A DNA stretch of 7,430 nucleotides from Phycisphaerae bacterium (GCA_028712345.1 JAQTQF010000085.1:1-7430); one strand, 5' to 3'. Positions 1 through 7,259 are shown, numbered from the stretch's first letter. Notes: generated by a model from the letters alone, not told the origin. Numbers and translations: made by a program.

Positions 1-674
1 GAATAGGGACTTCCGGTATTATTGCATTTTACCTGACGGTCCGAGTAGGGCATTAGTTTGCCCTGCGACGGAGTTGCGATACAGATAACGCATAAATAAG
101 GGCGAGTAAGATTTTTCTCTTCTTTTGCAATGTTTTCGAGCCGCCGGATAACCCCGGGAACATCCTGTCCTCCTACGGTATCTTTTGATTTTTTTACGGA
201 CATATATAACCGTAAACCCGGTTTAAAAGAGGGTGTTTCAATATCTGCTATTATATCACCCTCCCTTGAACCATCAAAAACAGACCAGCGATTTCCCATA
301 AGTTCGAGCAGAAGATATTGGTAAAAAACTCCAATAGTCATTCTGTGTCTTTGCATTTCATGACTGACAGCATCAAGCTCGAAAAGGTCTTTAATATTAC
401 AGAAGCTGACAAAATACGGACTAACAATAGGGTCGCTTCTGGTTTTTAAATGTTCAATACACAAATCTACTAATTTTTCTGGGCTATCGGCCAAAGAGCG
501 TTTCTTTCCGCTCTTTTTGAGATTGCATCTTGCAAAAGCCGCATCTACACATTTAGCAATAGTGTCAATACTCATTGGCGATGCGGGTAGCGGAAACAAT
601 TCCGGGCTTGCGAGAAGTGAATCCTCCACTCTTGGATACGGTTGTAATTTGGGGCCGTATTTTTGTCTGGCCAT
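1..674 (-). CDS. Probable PD-(D/E)XK-type (restriction-like) endonuclease, C-terminus cut by window edge
   Basis: An open frame of 224 codons runs from an ATG at 674 to the left edge without a stop, so the C-terminus is missing. An AGGAG Shine-Dalgarno (685-689) lies 10 bases before the ATG and supports this start. I do not recognise the exact family. Residues 136-146 read SREGDIIADIE and residues 159-171 read SVKKSKDTVGGQD, with beta-strand-like stretches between them. This acid-rich strand followed by a Lys-bearing strand fits a PD-(D/E)XK nuclease core, with D140 or D144 as acidic candidates and K161/K162 as the lysine. The acidic residue usually two before the lysine is a serine here, so the assignment is by pattern only. 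No signal peptide or membrane segment is visible. The gene follows nrdJ by 19 bases on the same strand and may be co-transcribed. Its base composition is markedly AT-richer than nrdJ, suggesting transfer. A type II restriction enzyme is my best guess; a partner methyltransferase would lie outside the window. Confidence 0.6.
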   Translation of the reverse strand, partial: MARQKYGPKLQPYPRVEDSLLASPELFPLPASPMSIDTIAKCVDAAFARCNLKKSGKKRSLADSPEKLVDLCIEHLKTRSDPIVSPYFVSFCNIKDLFELDAVSHEMQRHRMTIGVFYQYLLLELMGNRWSVFDGSREGDIIADIETPSFKPGLRLYMSVKKSKDTVGGQDVPGVIRRLENIAKEEKNLTRPYLCVICIATPSQGKLMPYSDRQVKCNNTGSPY

Positions 675-684
675 TTATATGTCT

Positions 685-689
685 CTCCT
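685..689 (-). promoter_or_regulatory. Shine-Dalgarno of the left-edge endonuclease gene
   Basis: AGGAG on the minus strand sits between the nrdJ stop (694-696) and the ATG at 672-674, with a 10-base spacer. It is the main support for that start, since no other ATG with a ribosome site is seen nearby. Confidence 0.6.
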
Positions 690-693
690 ATTT

Positions 694-3600
694 TTAACTG
701 CAGCCCATTGAATTTCCGCAGTTATAGCACTTATAGCAGGTGCCGTTTCTGACGGTAATAGAGCCGCAGATATCGCAGGCGGGGGCATCATCCTGAAAAT
801 GCTCAAACTGGGCGTTAAACTGCTGCATTGCGACCGCTTCGGCCTGAGTCTCGCCGTCGCCCTTGACAATCGAGCTTACCATTGTTACGGCTCTGTCGGC
901 AAGGTCGGCAAGTCTGTTCTTTTCAATCCTGCTTTGGGGTTCGATAGCCTTTATTACAGGCTTTGTCTGAACAGCTTTTGCCTCGGCGATTTTTTTTGCC
1001 AGGTCTTTAGTTTTTTCGACCAGTGTCTTTGCGGTTGTGTTGGTTTTGTTGTCGGCCGGGGCAGTTGCTGTGCGGTTCGGCGTATTTTTCTCCGCGTAGC
1101 CGGGAATAAACTCACATCCCATCCAGCAGAAGATATAATCAATAAGACTCTTTGCGAATGGGATATTTTTGTTGGAAGTCATTCCTGCCGGCTCGAATCT
1201 CGCGTGTCTGAATTTATCGACTAATGTAATCAGCGGAACGCCGTACTGCAAAGCCATCGAAACACAGGTTCCGACTACATCCATAAGGCCGCCTACGGTG
1301 CTTCCTTCCTTTGCCATAGTGATAAATAATTCGCCCGGCTGGCCGTCATCATACAGGCCGACGGTCAGATAGCCCTCGTGTCCTGCGACAGAGAATTTGT
1401 GCGTGATACTTTTTCGGGTCTCGGCCAATCTTCTTCTGAACGGTTTGGCCGCAACTGCCTTTTTCTCTGCTTTAGATTCGTCTTTATGCTCGTCTGTTTT
1501 GACCGGCTGGAGCATCTTCGAGCCGTCCCTGTAAATAGCCACGGCTTTTAAGCCCATCTTCCAGCCTTCGAGATAAGCGGTCTTGATTTCTTCCGCCGTT
1601 GCTTCTTTGGACATATTGATTGTCTTGCTTATGGCTCCGCTGATAAAAGGCTGAACGGCGGCCATCATTTTCAGATGAGCTGCGTAATGGATGCTTCTTG
1701 AGCCTTTCTGCGGTTTGAAAGCGCAATCGAAGATAGGCAGATGTTCGTTGTTGAGTTTACTGCTTGTTTCGATTGTGTCCTGTTTATCGATATCATCGCA
1801 GATATTTTTGATGTCTTCGGCGTTATATCCGAGTCTTTCGAGTGCCATCGGCACGGTTTTATTGACAAGTTTCAGCATGCCTCCGCCTGCGAGCAGTTTA
1901 TATTTTACAAGCGCTATATCCGGTTCGACTCCGGTCGTGTCGCAATCCATCATAAAGCCGATTGTGCCTGTTGGGGCAAGAACCGTAACCTGTGCGTTGC
2001 GGAATCCGAATCGCGTCCCTGCGTCGAGAGCGTTGTCCCAGGCGTCTTTTGCGCTGCTGAGCAGGTAATCGGGGCAGTAAACTTCGGAGATATTTTTGCA
2101 GTGCCGGCGATGCATATTTATGACATTCAGCATTGGCTCTTTGTTTTCGGCAAATTTTTCAAAGGGGCCTTTTACCGAAGCAAGCTCGGCACTGACAGTA
2201 TAGGCGGTGCCTGTAAGAATTGCGCTGATTGCCGATGCCCATGTTCTTGCCTGTTCGCTGTCATAGGGCCGGGCTAAGCTCATAATAAGACATCCGAGAT
2301 TTGCGTATCCAAGGCCTAAAGCCCTGAAATTATGGCTGTTTTCGGTGATAAGCGCATTGGGATAGCTGCCGTTATCGACTAATATCTCCTGAGCGATAAT
2401 GTATAATCTTGCGGCAGCCTTAAATCTGTCGATATCGAACGAACCGTCCTCGTTTCTGAATTTCATAAGATTAAGCGATGCGAGGTTGCATGCCGAATCG
2501 TCGATGAACATATACTCGCTGCACGGATTGGAAGCGTTTATCGGTGCCGAATTCGGGCAGGTATGCCATTTATTTATTGTCGAATGATACTGAACGCCCG
2601 GATCCCCGCAGAGCCTTGTTCCCTCAGCAATAAAATCCAGAAGCTCGCTGGCTTTGTACTGAACGGACGGATTGCCTGATGTTACTTCATAAGTCGTCCA
2701 TGTGTCTTCTCTCTCGGCGGCCTGCATAAATTCATCGGTAACTCTTACAGACAAATTTGAATTCTGGAACATTACGCTGTTATAGGCGTCGTTATTAAAC
2801 GCTCCGCCGTAGCCGGCATTTATAAGAGCTCGAGCCTTTTTCTCTTCTTCCATTTTGCAGCAGATAAAATCCTTGATGTCTGGATGTGTTACCATAAGTG
2901 ACTGCATTTTCGCGGCCCTTCGGGTTTTGCCGCCAGATTTTACGACTGCCGCTATCTGGTCATAGACCCTCATAAAGCTCAGAGGCCCCGAAGGCTTTCC
3001 GCCGCCGGCCAGTTTTTCTTTACTGCTTCGCAAGGTCGAAAGGTCGGTGCCTGTTCCTGAGCCGTGTTTGAACAGCATAGCTTCGCTTGCCGCCAGCCGC
3101 ATAATGTCGGTCATTGTATCTTTCACCGATTGTATGAAACATGCCGAGGCCTGCGGATATTCATAACTGCTCTTGCATGGAGCGGCTTTTTTCTGCTTAT
3201 CGTCCCAGTACCAGTTGTGTTCGCTGCCGTCGATGCCGTAAATATCTTTGAGCCCGACATTGAACCAGACCGGCGAGTTGAATGAGCCATACTGATTGAC
3301 GCACAGCCAGGTAAGTTCGTTATAGAAATTATCAGCATCCGCCTGAGTTGCAAAGTAGCCGTCCTTTTGGCCTCGATCGGCGATGGTTTTGCAGACGCGG
3401 TGAACAAGCTGTTTTACGGAATGCTCCCTGACGCCTTCGATATCGCCATAGAAGTATTTGCTGACCACGACCTTCGCAGCAAGCTGGCTCCAGCCGGCAG
3501 GAACTTCCACATCGTTTTGTTCGAATACAACCTCGCCGTTGTCGCCGGTGATTTTAGCTTCTCTGAGTTCCCATTCTATTTCATCGAATGGATGCACCGT

Positions 3601-3726
3601 CGGCGTTGAAAAGACCTGGTTTATCCTAAGACCCTTTGACTTGCTCTGAGCCGGACTTTGCCAGTCTTTCAATCCGTTATGTTCGCTTCTTTCCATAGAA
3701 CCATTTGAATCGTTTGTAGCGGTCAT
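694..3726 (-). CDS. nrdJ: Adenosylcobalamin-dependent (class II) ribonucleoside-diphosphate reductase
   Basis: This 1010-residue cytoplasmic enzyme reduces ribonucleotides to deoxyribonucleotides using a thiyl radical generated from coenzyme B12. It needs no oxygen and no separate radical subunit. The catalytic barrel carries the signature NPCSE at 400-404, giving N400, C402 (thiyl radical) and E404. C196 (in SACF) and C413 (in ACNLASLNL) are the expected reducible pair. Other class II landmarks are FKHGSGTGTDLSTLR near 219-233 and the PTGTIG loop at 585-590. A TSCPD domain follows (about 765-875), then a Lys/Thr-rich linker, then a Cys-rich tail with C984, C987, C997, C1000, C1003 and C1009, likely a zinc-ribbon and redox tail. 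The length is normal for the long NrdJ type. The start is supported by GGAGG five bases upstream (3732-3736); M11 has no such site. Regulation is probably through NrdR, given two box-like palindromes upstream. No intein or frameshift is seen. Confidence 0.96.
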   Translation of the reverse strand: MTATNDSNGSMERSEHNGLKDWQSPAQSKSKGLRINQVFSTPTVHPFDEIEWELREAKITGDNGEVVFEQNDVEVPAGWSQLAAKVVVSKYFYGDIEGVREHSVKQLVHRVCKTIADRGQKDGYFATQADADNFYNELTWLCVNQYGSFNSPVWFNVGLKDIYGIDGSEHNWYWDDKQKKAAPCKSSYEYPQASACFIQSVKDTMTDIMRLAASEAMLFKHGSGTGTDLSTLRSSKEKLAGGGKPSGPLSFMRVYDQIAAVVKSGGKTRRAAKMQSLMVTHPDIKDFICCKMEEEKKARALINAGYGGAFNNDAYNSVMFQNSNLSVRVTDEFMQAAEREDTWTTYEVTSGNPSVQYKASELLDFIAEGTRLCGDPGVQYHSTINKWHTCPNSAPINASNPCSEYMFIDDSACNLASLNLMKFRNEDGSFDIDRFKAAARLYIIAQEILVDNGSYPNALITENSHNFRALGLGYANLGCLIMSLARPYDSEQARTWASAISAILTGTAYTVSAELASVKGPFEKFAENKEPMLNVINMHRRHCKNISEVYCPDYLLSSAKDAWDNALDAGTRFGFRNAQVTVLAPTGTIGFMMDCDTTGVEPDIALVKYKLLAGGGMLKLVNKTVPMALERLGYNAEDIKNICDDIDKQDTIETSSKLNNEHLPIFDCAFKPQKGSRSIHYAAHLKMMAAVQPFISGAISKTINMSKEATAEEIKTAYLEGWKMGLKAVAIYRDGSKMLQPVKTDEHKDESKAEKKAVAAKPFRRRLAETRKSITHKFSVAGHEGYLTVGLYDDGQPGELFITMAKEGSTVGGLMDVVGTCVSMALQYGVPLITLVDKFRHARFEPAGMTSNKNIPFAKSLIDYIFCWMGCEFIPGYAEKNTPNRTATAPADNKTNTTAKTLVEKTKDLAKKIAEAKAVQTKPVIKAIEPQSRIEKNRLADLADRAVTMVSSIVKGDGETQAEAVAMQQFNAQFEHFQDDAPACDICGSITVRNGTCYKCYNCGNSMGCS

Positions 3727-3727
3727 T

Positions 3728-3754
3728 TACGCCTCCGTGCAAAAATACGCCTCC
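3728..3754 (-). promoter_or_regulatory. Duplicated Shine-Dalgarno segment before nrdJ
   Basis: The nine bases GGAGGCGTA occur twice on the minus strand, at 3728-3736 and 3746-3754, 18 bases apart. The proximal copy has GGAGG five bases before the nrdJ ATG and is the functional ribosome site by position. The distal copy (GGGAGG at 3750-3755) is too far away to serve that ATG and is followed by no start codon of its own. Confidence 0.6.
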
Positions 3755-3766
3755 CTGCGGCTAAAT

Positions 3767-3782
3767 ATACAATATATGGTAA
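3767..3782. promoter_or_regulatory. NrdR-box-like palindrome, proximal to nrdJ
   Basis: The core CAATATATGG (3770-3779) matches the NrdR-box core CwATATATwG at 9 of 10 positions, and the 16-base site fits the published-type consensus acaCwAtATaTwGtgt at 12 of 16 by my count. NrdR is the ATP/dATP-sensing repressor of ribonucleotide reductase genes, so this position, 41-56 bases before the nrdJ start, is where such a site is expected. It is one of a pair. Confidence 0.6.
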
Positions 3783-3796
3783 ATATCAGGACCAAA

Positions 3797-3812
3797 GCCC
3801 CATATATAGGTG
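3797..3812. promoter_or_regulatory. NrdR-box-like palindrome, distal to nrdJ
   Basis: The core CCATATATAG (3800-3809) matches CwATATATwG at 9 of 10 positions; the outer bases fit poorly, giving 10 of 16 overall. Its core starts exactly 30 bp from that of the proximal site. NrdR boxes are known to occur in pairs about three helical turns apart (31-32 bp centre to centre is usual), so the pair is one base or so short of the typical spacing. Confidence 0.55.
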
Positions 3813-3962
3813 ATTATTACCGTGATTCATACTACGGTTAGAAGAGGATTTTATCAAACTAAAAAATGAAAAATTATTAAAATTTTGTCAAAAATTTTGT
3901 TAGTCCTTGTCATTCATAGACCTGCGAAAGAAAAATTTTACAGCCAACCCCAAAGATTATTT

Positions 3963-4016
3963 CACAATGATTTTTTATCGCCTGTTTTCGGAAAAAATTG
4001 TGCCAAATTCATTGTG
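3963..4016. repeat. 8-bp perfect inverted repeat upstream of uvrC
   Basis: CACAATGA at 3963-3970 is mirrored by TCATTGTG at 4009-4016, with 38 bases between the arms. The right arm ends six bases before a -10-like hexamer of uvrC. It could be a pair of operator half-sites or a chance match; the loop is too long for a strong hairpin. Confidence 0.4.
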
Positions 4017-4021
4017 TAGTT

Positions 4022-4027
4022 TAGAAT
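4022..4027 (+). promoter_or_regulatory. Possible -10 element of uvrC
   Basis: TAGAAT matches the TATAAT consensus at five of six positions. Only a weak -35 candidate, TTGTGC at 3998-4003, precedes it at an 18-base spacing. If used, transcription would start at or within a base or two of the uvrC ATG (4034), giving a leaderless or nearly leaderless message. Confidence 0.35.
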
Positions 4028-4033
4028 AGGATA

Positions 4034-5374
4034 ATGCGCAAAAGAGTACTGTCAGATGTTGATAATAAAATTCGTGAAGGTATAAAATCCTTCCCGACAA
4101 GCCCCGGCCTTTACTTTATGAAGGACTCAGCCGGAACTGTCCTTTACATAGGAAAGGCTAAAAACCTTCGCTTAAGGGCTGCCAGCTACTTTCAACCCTC
4201 TGCCGATATAGTTTCCAGCCGCGGCCCAAAAATCGTTGAGATGCTGACAAAGGTCGCGACGGTCGATTATCTCGAAACAACCGATGAGGTCGAGGCGGTT
4301 TTGCAGGAGGCCCGGCTGATTAAGGACATTCGCCCGCCTTATAACTCCGATTTGACCGATGATAAGACCTTTCCATACCTTGAGATTACGATGCAGGAAG
4401 ATTTCCCCGGCGTTTATATAACCCGAAGTCCGGGCGAGAAAAGCCGCCTGTTCGGCCCGTTTGCCAATGTCGGAGATTTGAGGGGGGCATTGGTTGTTCT
4501 TCAGAAGCTATTTAAATTCCGCACCTGCCGGCTTGATATTCAGGAATCCGACGAAAACCGCAGGTTTTTCAGGCCTTGTATCTTACATAGTATAAAACAA
4601 TGCACCGCTCCCTGTGCGGACAAGACAAACAAAGCAGATTACCGAAAAACAATCCGCGATTTGGTAAGTTTCCTCCAATCAAAACGGTCTGTGGTTCTCA
4701 GACAGTGGAAAAAACAGATGGACGATTCGGCAGGGCGGCTGGATTACGAAAAGGCCTCTGTTTATCGCGACCGGATAAGGCTGATAGAGAACTTAGACAA
4801 GCGAGGCAGCGTCGATAAGGATGTTCAGCCTGAGGTTTTCGCGGTAGAGCCGAAAGATGCGCTCGAAAAACTGCAAAAGATATTAGACAGCCCGACTCCA
4901 ATACGAGTAATTGAGGGTTTTGACATCGCCCATATTGCCGGCGCCGAAACGGTCGGCTCGCTTGTAAGGTTTATTGATGGACGGCCATTCAAGGCGGGCT
5001 ATCGGCGGTACAAAATCAAAACAGTTGAAGGCGTTGACGATTATGCCTGCCTGAAGGAGGTTTTACTTCGCCGCTATCGTTATGCCGCAAAGGGCGAGGA
5101 GCTTTGGCCGGATTTGGTTTTGGTCGATGGCGGAATAGGTCAGCTTCACGCCGCCGAGGATGCTTTTAAGGAATTGAAGGTCTCCCCGCCCAAACTTGCC
5201 TCAATCGCCAAGAAAGAGGAAATAATTTATATCGCAGGCTGCGATAAGCCTTTAATACTGCCCGCAACCAGTCCCGTCAAAAAGCTGTTTCAGTATGTCC
5301 GTGATGAAGCTCACCGTTTTGCCCAGCATTATCATCACATCCTGCGGCGGAAAAAGACCCTTGGGGAAGATTAG
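4034..5374 (+). CDS. uvrC: Short excinuclease ABC subunit C (UvrC)
   Basis: UvrC works with UvrA and UvrB in nucleotide excision repair, cutting the damaged strand on both sides of a lesion. The N-terminal GIY-YIG nuclease (3' cut) spans about 20-105, with GLY at 25-27, YIG at 38-40, R46 or R48, E92 and N104. C165, C182, C190 and C194 match the Cys-x7-Cys-x3-Cys iron-sulphur pattern of the family. A UVR (UvrB-contact) segment lies near 222-257. The RNase H-like nuclease (5' cut) shows D297 (GFDIAH), D365 (LVDGG) and H427 (RDEAH). The usual protein is about 600 residues; this one has 446. It stops just after the DEAH region, so it lacks the helix-hairpin-helix part, and the stretch between UVR and GFDIAH is also shortened. 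Nothing resembling the missing end follows the stop, so this looks like a natural short form. The ATG at 4034 is the first start after an in-frame stop at 4022 and lacks a well-placed Shine-Dalgarno. Confidence 0.92.
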   Translation: MRKRVLSDVDNKIREGIKSFPTSPGLYFMKDSAGTVLYIGKAKNLRLRAASYFQPSADIVSSRGPKIVEMLTKVATVDYLETTDEVEAVLQEARLIKDIRPPYNSDLTDDKTFPYLEITMQEDFPGVYITRSPGEKSRLFGPFANVGDLRGALVVLQKLFKFRTCRLDIQESDENRRFFRPCILHSIKQCTAPCADKTNKADYRKTIRDLVSFLQSKRSVVLRQWKKQMDDSAGRLDYEKASVYRDRIRLIENLDKRGSVDKDVQPEVFAVEPKDALEKLQKILDSPTPIRVIEGFDIAHIAGAETVGSLVRFIDGRPFKAGYRRYKIKTVEGVDDYACLKEVLLRRYRYAAKGEELWPDLVLVDGGIGQLHAAEDAFKELKVSPPKLASIAKKEEIIYIAGCDKPLILPATSPVKKLFQYVRDEAHRFAQHYHHILRRKKTLGED

Positions 5375-5392
5375 CAGGCTGCTGCGTTTTTT
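5374..5392 (+). terminator. Possible weak terminator after uvrC
   Basis: GCAG (5374-5377) can pair with CTGC (5382-5385) around a four-base loop, followed by G and six T (5387-5392). The four-pair stem is short, so this is only a candidate. It overlaps the last base of the uvrC stop codon. Confidence 0.3.
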
Positions 5393-5394
5393 CA

Positions 5395-5422
5395 TTGACT
5401 TTGCAGAATATTTGGCTACCCT
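5395..5422 (+). promoter_or_regulatory. Candidate promoter for the phosphate transporter gene
   Basis: TTGACT (5395-5400) is a good -35 hexamer. TACCCT (5417-5422) follows after 16 bases but matches the -10 consensus at only three of six positions. It is the best plus-strand candidate I found between uvrC and the transporter gene. It would leave a leader of about 100 bases. Confidence 0.25.
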
Positions 5423-5452
5423 TAATCCTGTGTCTAAATATTTAAGGTTTTT
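5420..5452 (+). terminator. Weak hairpin with T-run between uvrC and the transporter gene
   Basis: CCTTAA (5420-5425) pairs with TTAAGG (5442-5447) around a 16-base loop, followed by five T (5448-5452). The stem is short and AT-rich, so ending of uvrC transcripts here is possible but unproven. It could instead lie in the leader of the transporter message. Confidence 0.3.
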
Positions 5453-5531
5453 CGGAATACTGCACACATTTTAATTTCCCGTAAACAACTCGTTTTTGCG
5501 GTACCCTTACAAACTTCTGTAGAGATTGTGT

Positions 5532-7226
5532 ATGGAAGCAAAACAAATACTTGATATGATTTTTACTATAGTCGGCGGGCTGGGAATATTTCTGCTCGGT
5601 ATGATGAGCATCTCGGACGGTATGCAGGCCATTGCCGGCGAAAGACTTCGCAAGCTGGTAAACGCTGTTACGAACAACCGTTTTATTGCATGCGGCGTCG
5701 GCACATTTGTTACCTCGATTATCCAGTCAAGTTCGGTTACCACCGTTATTGTCGTCGGTCTTGTAAACGCCGGCATTATGAACCTTACTCAGGCAATCGG
5801 TGTTATTTTCGGCGCTAATATCGGCACTACGATGACCGCCTGGATTCTTGTAATAAAAATAAGCGAATACGGCCTGCCGCTGCTGGGCGTCTCGGCCATC
5901 ATATATCTTTTTACTAAAAAAGAAAAACTTCGTTATACCGCAATGGCCTGTATGGGTTTGGGAATGGTCTTTTTCGGACTGGAACTGATGAAGAACGGCT
6001 TTGCCCCGTTAAAAGCGGTGCCGGGATTTGAAGCGTGGTTTTCGCGATTTTCACCCAGTTCATACTTTGGGGTAATGCGGTGCGTTTTAGTCGGTACAAT
6101 TCTTACGGCCATAGTCCAATCCTCATCTGCTACAATTGGCATAACGATGGGACTGGCGTTCAACGGCATTATAGATTACCCCACAGCCGCGGCGCTGGTT
6201 CTGGGAGAGAATATAGGCACGACAATAACCGCCTGGCTGGCTTCTCTGGGAGCTTCAACAACCGCCAAAAGGGCATCATACGCTCATATAGTTTTCAATG
6301 TTATCGGCGTATTATGGATTACCGCCATATTCGGCTTTGACACAAAAGCGATACAGTCTTTTATTATCTGGCAGACCGGCCATGAGGTCTCGGCATCGAC
6401 AATTGCCGACGGCAAAACCACATTTCCTTATGTTATGGAAGCTATCGCAATTACTCATACATGTTTCAATGTTCTTAATGTAATTGTGTTCCTGCCTTTT
6501 GTCCGGCAGCTTGCGATGCTGCTTGGTAAAATTGTGCCGGACAGGAAAATACCGGAAAAACCCAAACTTACGGCTCTGGATATCAGGCTTTTCGATGCGC
6601 CGGTAATCGCCATTGAACAATCGCAGCGGGAAATCGTCGCTATGGGCGATGTCGTTCTGGATATGATGGCGAAACTGAAGGAAGTGTTTCTCGATAACAA
6701 CCCGCCGAAAGAAAAAAGAGAAAAACTGTTTCAGCAGGAAATAGAACTCGATGTTATTCAAAAGGAAATAGTCGAATTTGTCAGCCAAATAATGACCGGC
6801 TCAATTCCGCACGATGTTGAAGAACACGGCAGACGGCAGATTAGAATGGCCGATGAGTATGAATCGATAAGCGACTATATAGCCAATATACTCAAACTCA
6901 ATCTTAAGCTGAAAGATGCGAACCAGCCTATAACGGATGAAGGCATAAAGGCTGTTTCGGACCTGCACGACAAGATTACCGATTATATTATGATGATTAA
7001 CAACGCGGTAAAAGAGGAAAACAGCCAGATTCTCAAGGACGCTCAGTCGAAGGGCAGATATATTACAGGCCTGATGAAAAAATACCGCTCTGAACATATC
7101 GCAAGAGTCGAAAGGGGCCAGGCTTCGCCGCTGAAGAGCATTGTTTATACCGACATACTTAATTCGTATCGGCGGATTAAAGACCACGGCCTGAATATCG
7201 CAGAAGTTCTGGCGGGTGAGAAATAA
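5532..7226 (+). CDS. Na+/phosphate cotransporter family protein with C-terminal PhoU-like domain
   Basis: This 564-residue inner-membrane protein belongs to the Na/Pi cotransporter II family (NptA/YjbB type), which moves inorganic phosphate using the sodium gradient. Two inverted transport repeats are clear: QSSS at 65-68 with GANIGTT at 94-100, and QSSS at 196-199 with GENIGTT at 225-231. About eight or nine hydrophobic segments fill residues 8-333. The soluble part from about 355 on is helical and PhoU-like, with DEYESISDYIANI near 441-453 and RIKDHGLNIAEV near 548-559, the latter matching the conserved PhoU helix. In this fusion the domain probably senses phosphate status or gates transport. 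I chose the ATG at 5532; a TTG two codons earlier (5526) is possible but less likely, as a weak AGAG site (5521-5524) suits the ATG. The gene follows uvrC by 157 bases and seems to be its own unit. Transport direction (uptake or export) cannot be read from sequence. Confidence 0.93.
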   Translation: MEAKQILDMIFTIVGGLGIFLLGMMSISDGMQAIAGERLRKLVNAVTNNRFIACGVGTFVTSIIQSSSVTTVIVVGLVNAGIMNLTQAIGVIFGANIGTTMTAWILVIKISEYGLPLLGVSAIIYLFTKKEKLRYTAMACMGLGMVFFGLELMKNGFAPLKAVPGFEAWFSRFSPSSYFGVMRCVLVGTILTAIVQSSSATIGITMGLAFNGIIDYPTAAALVLGENIGTTITAWLASLGASTTAKRASYAHIVFNVIGVLWITAIFGFDTKAIQSFIIWQTGHEVSASTIADGKTTFPYVMEAIAITHTCFNVLNVIVFLPFVRQLAMLLGKIVPDRKIPEKPKLTALDIRLFDAPVIAIEQSQREIVAMGDVVLDMMAKLKEVFLDNNPPKEKREKLFQQEIELDVIQKEIVEFVSQIMTGSIPHDVEEHGRRQIRMADEYESISDYIANILKLNLKLKDANQPITDEGIKAVSDLHDKITDYIMMINNAVKEENSQILKDAQSKGRYITGLMKKYRSEHIARVERGQASPLKSIVYTDILNSYRRIKDHGLNIAEVLAGEK

Positions 7227-7259
7227 TTTTGCCGCGGAGAAAATTTGTTTTATTTTTAG

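Larger units (their letters stand above)
3727..4033. other. Divergent intergenic control region between nrdJ and uvrC
   Basis: These 307 AT-rich bases contain no credible gene. On the nrdJ side they hold the duplicated Shine-Dalgarno segment and the two NrdR-box-like palindromes. In the middle, a perfect TTGACA hexamer reads on the minus strand (3886-3891) inside an A/T-rich stretch with an imperfect direct repeat of AATTTTGT (3881-3888 and 3893-3900). On the uvrC side are an inverted repeat CACAATGA/TCATTGTG and a TAGAAT hexamer. I looked for a B12-riboswitch box (GCCACTG, either strand) and for LexA-type boxes and saw neither. Confidence 0.7.

Noticed and set aside
130..324. Plus-strand 64-codon frame near the left edge
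   Set aside because: It is opposite the endonuclease-like gene, has no ribosome site and gives a low-complexity translation.
1741..2277. Plus-strand frame of 178 codons inside nrdJ
   Set aside because: It lies wholly opposite the well-conserved reductase coding sequence and its translation shows no recognisable domain. The same holds for the other long frames opposite nrdJ and the transporter gene.
3770..3810. CArG boxes (CC, six A/T, GG)
   Set aside because: The two sites look similar to CArG boxes, but those are eukaryotic SRF/MADS sites. Placement before a reductase gene makes NrdR boxes the sensible reading.
3848..3891. Promoter for nrdJ built on the perfect TTGACA (3886-3891, minus strand)
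   Set aside because: At a 17-base spacing the -10 would be CATTTT, a poor match, and the better TAAAAT (3848-3853) is 32 bases away. I could not settle on a promoter.
3727..4033. Cobalamin riboswitch before the B12-dependent reductase
   Set aside because: I searched both strands by eye for the B12 box GCCACTG and found none; the region is short and AT-rich with no matching fold.
5374..5531. Frameshifted remainder of uvrC carrying the helix-hairpin-helix part
   Set aside because: The 157 bases contain no frame resembling that domain and are too short for it before the next gene begins.
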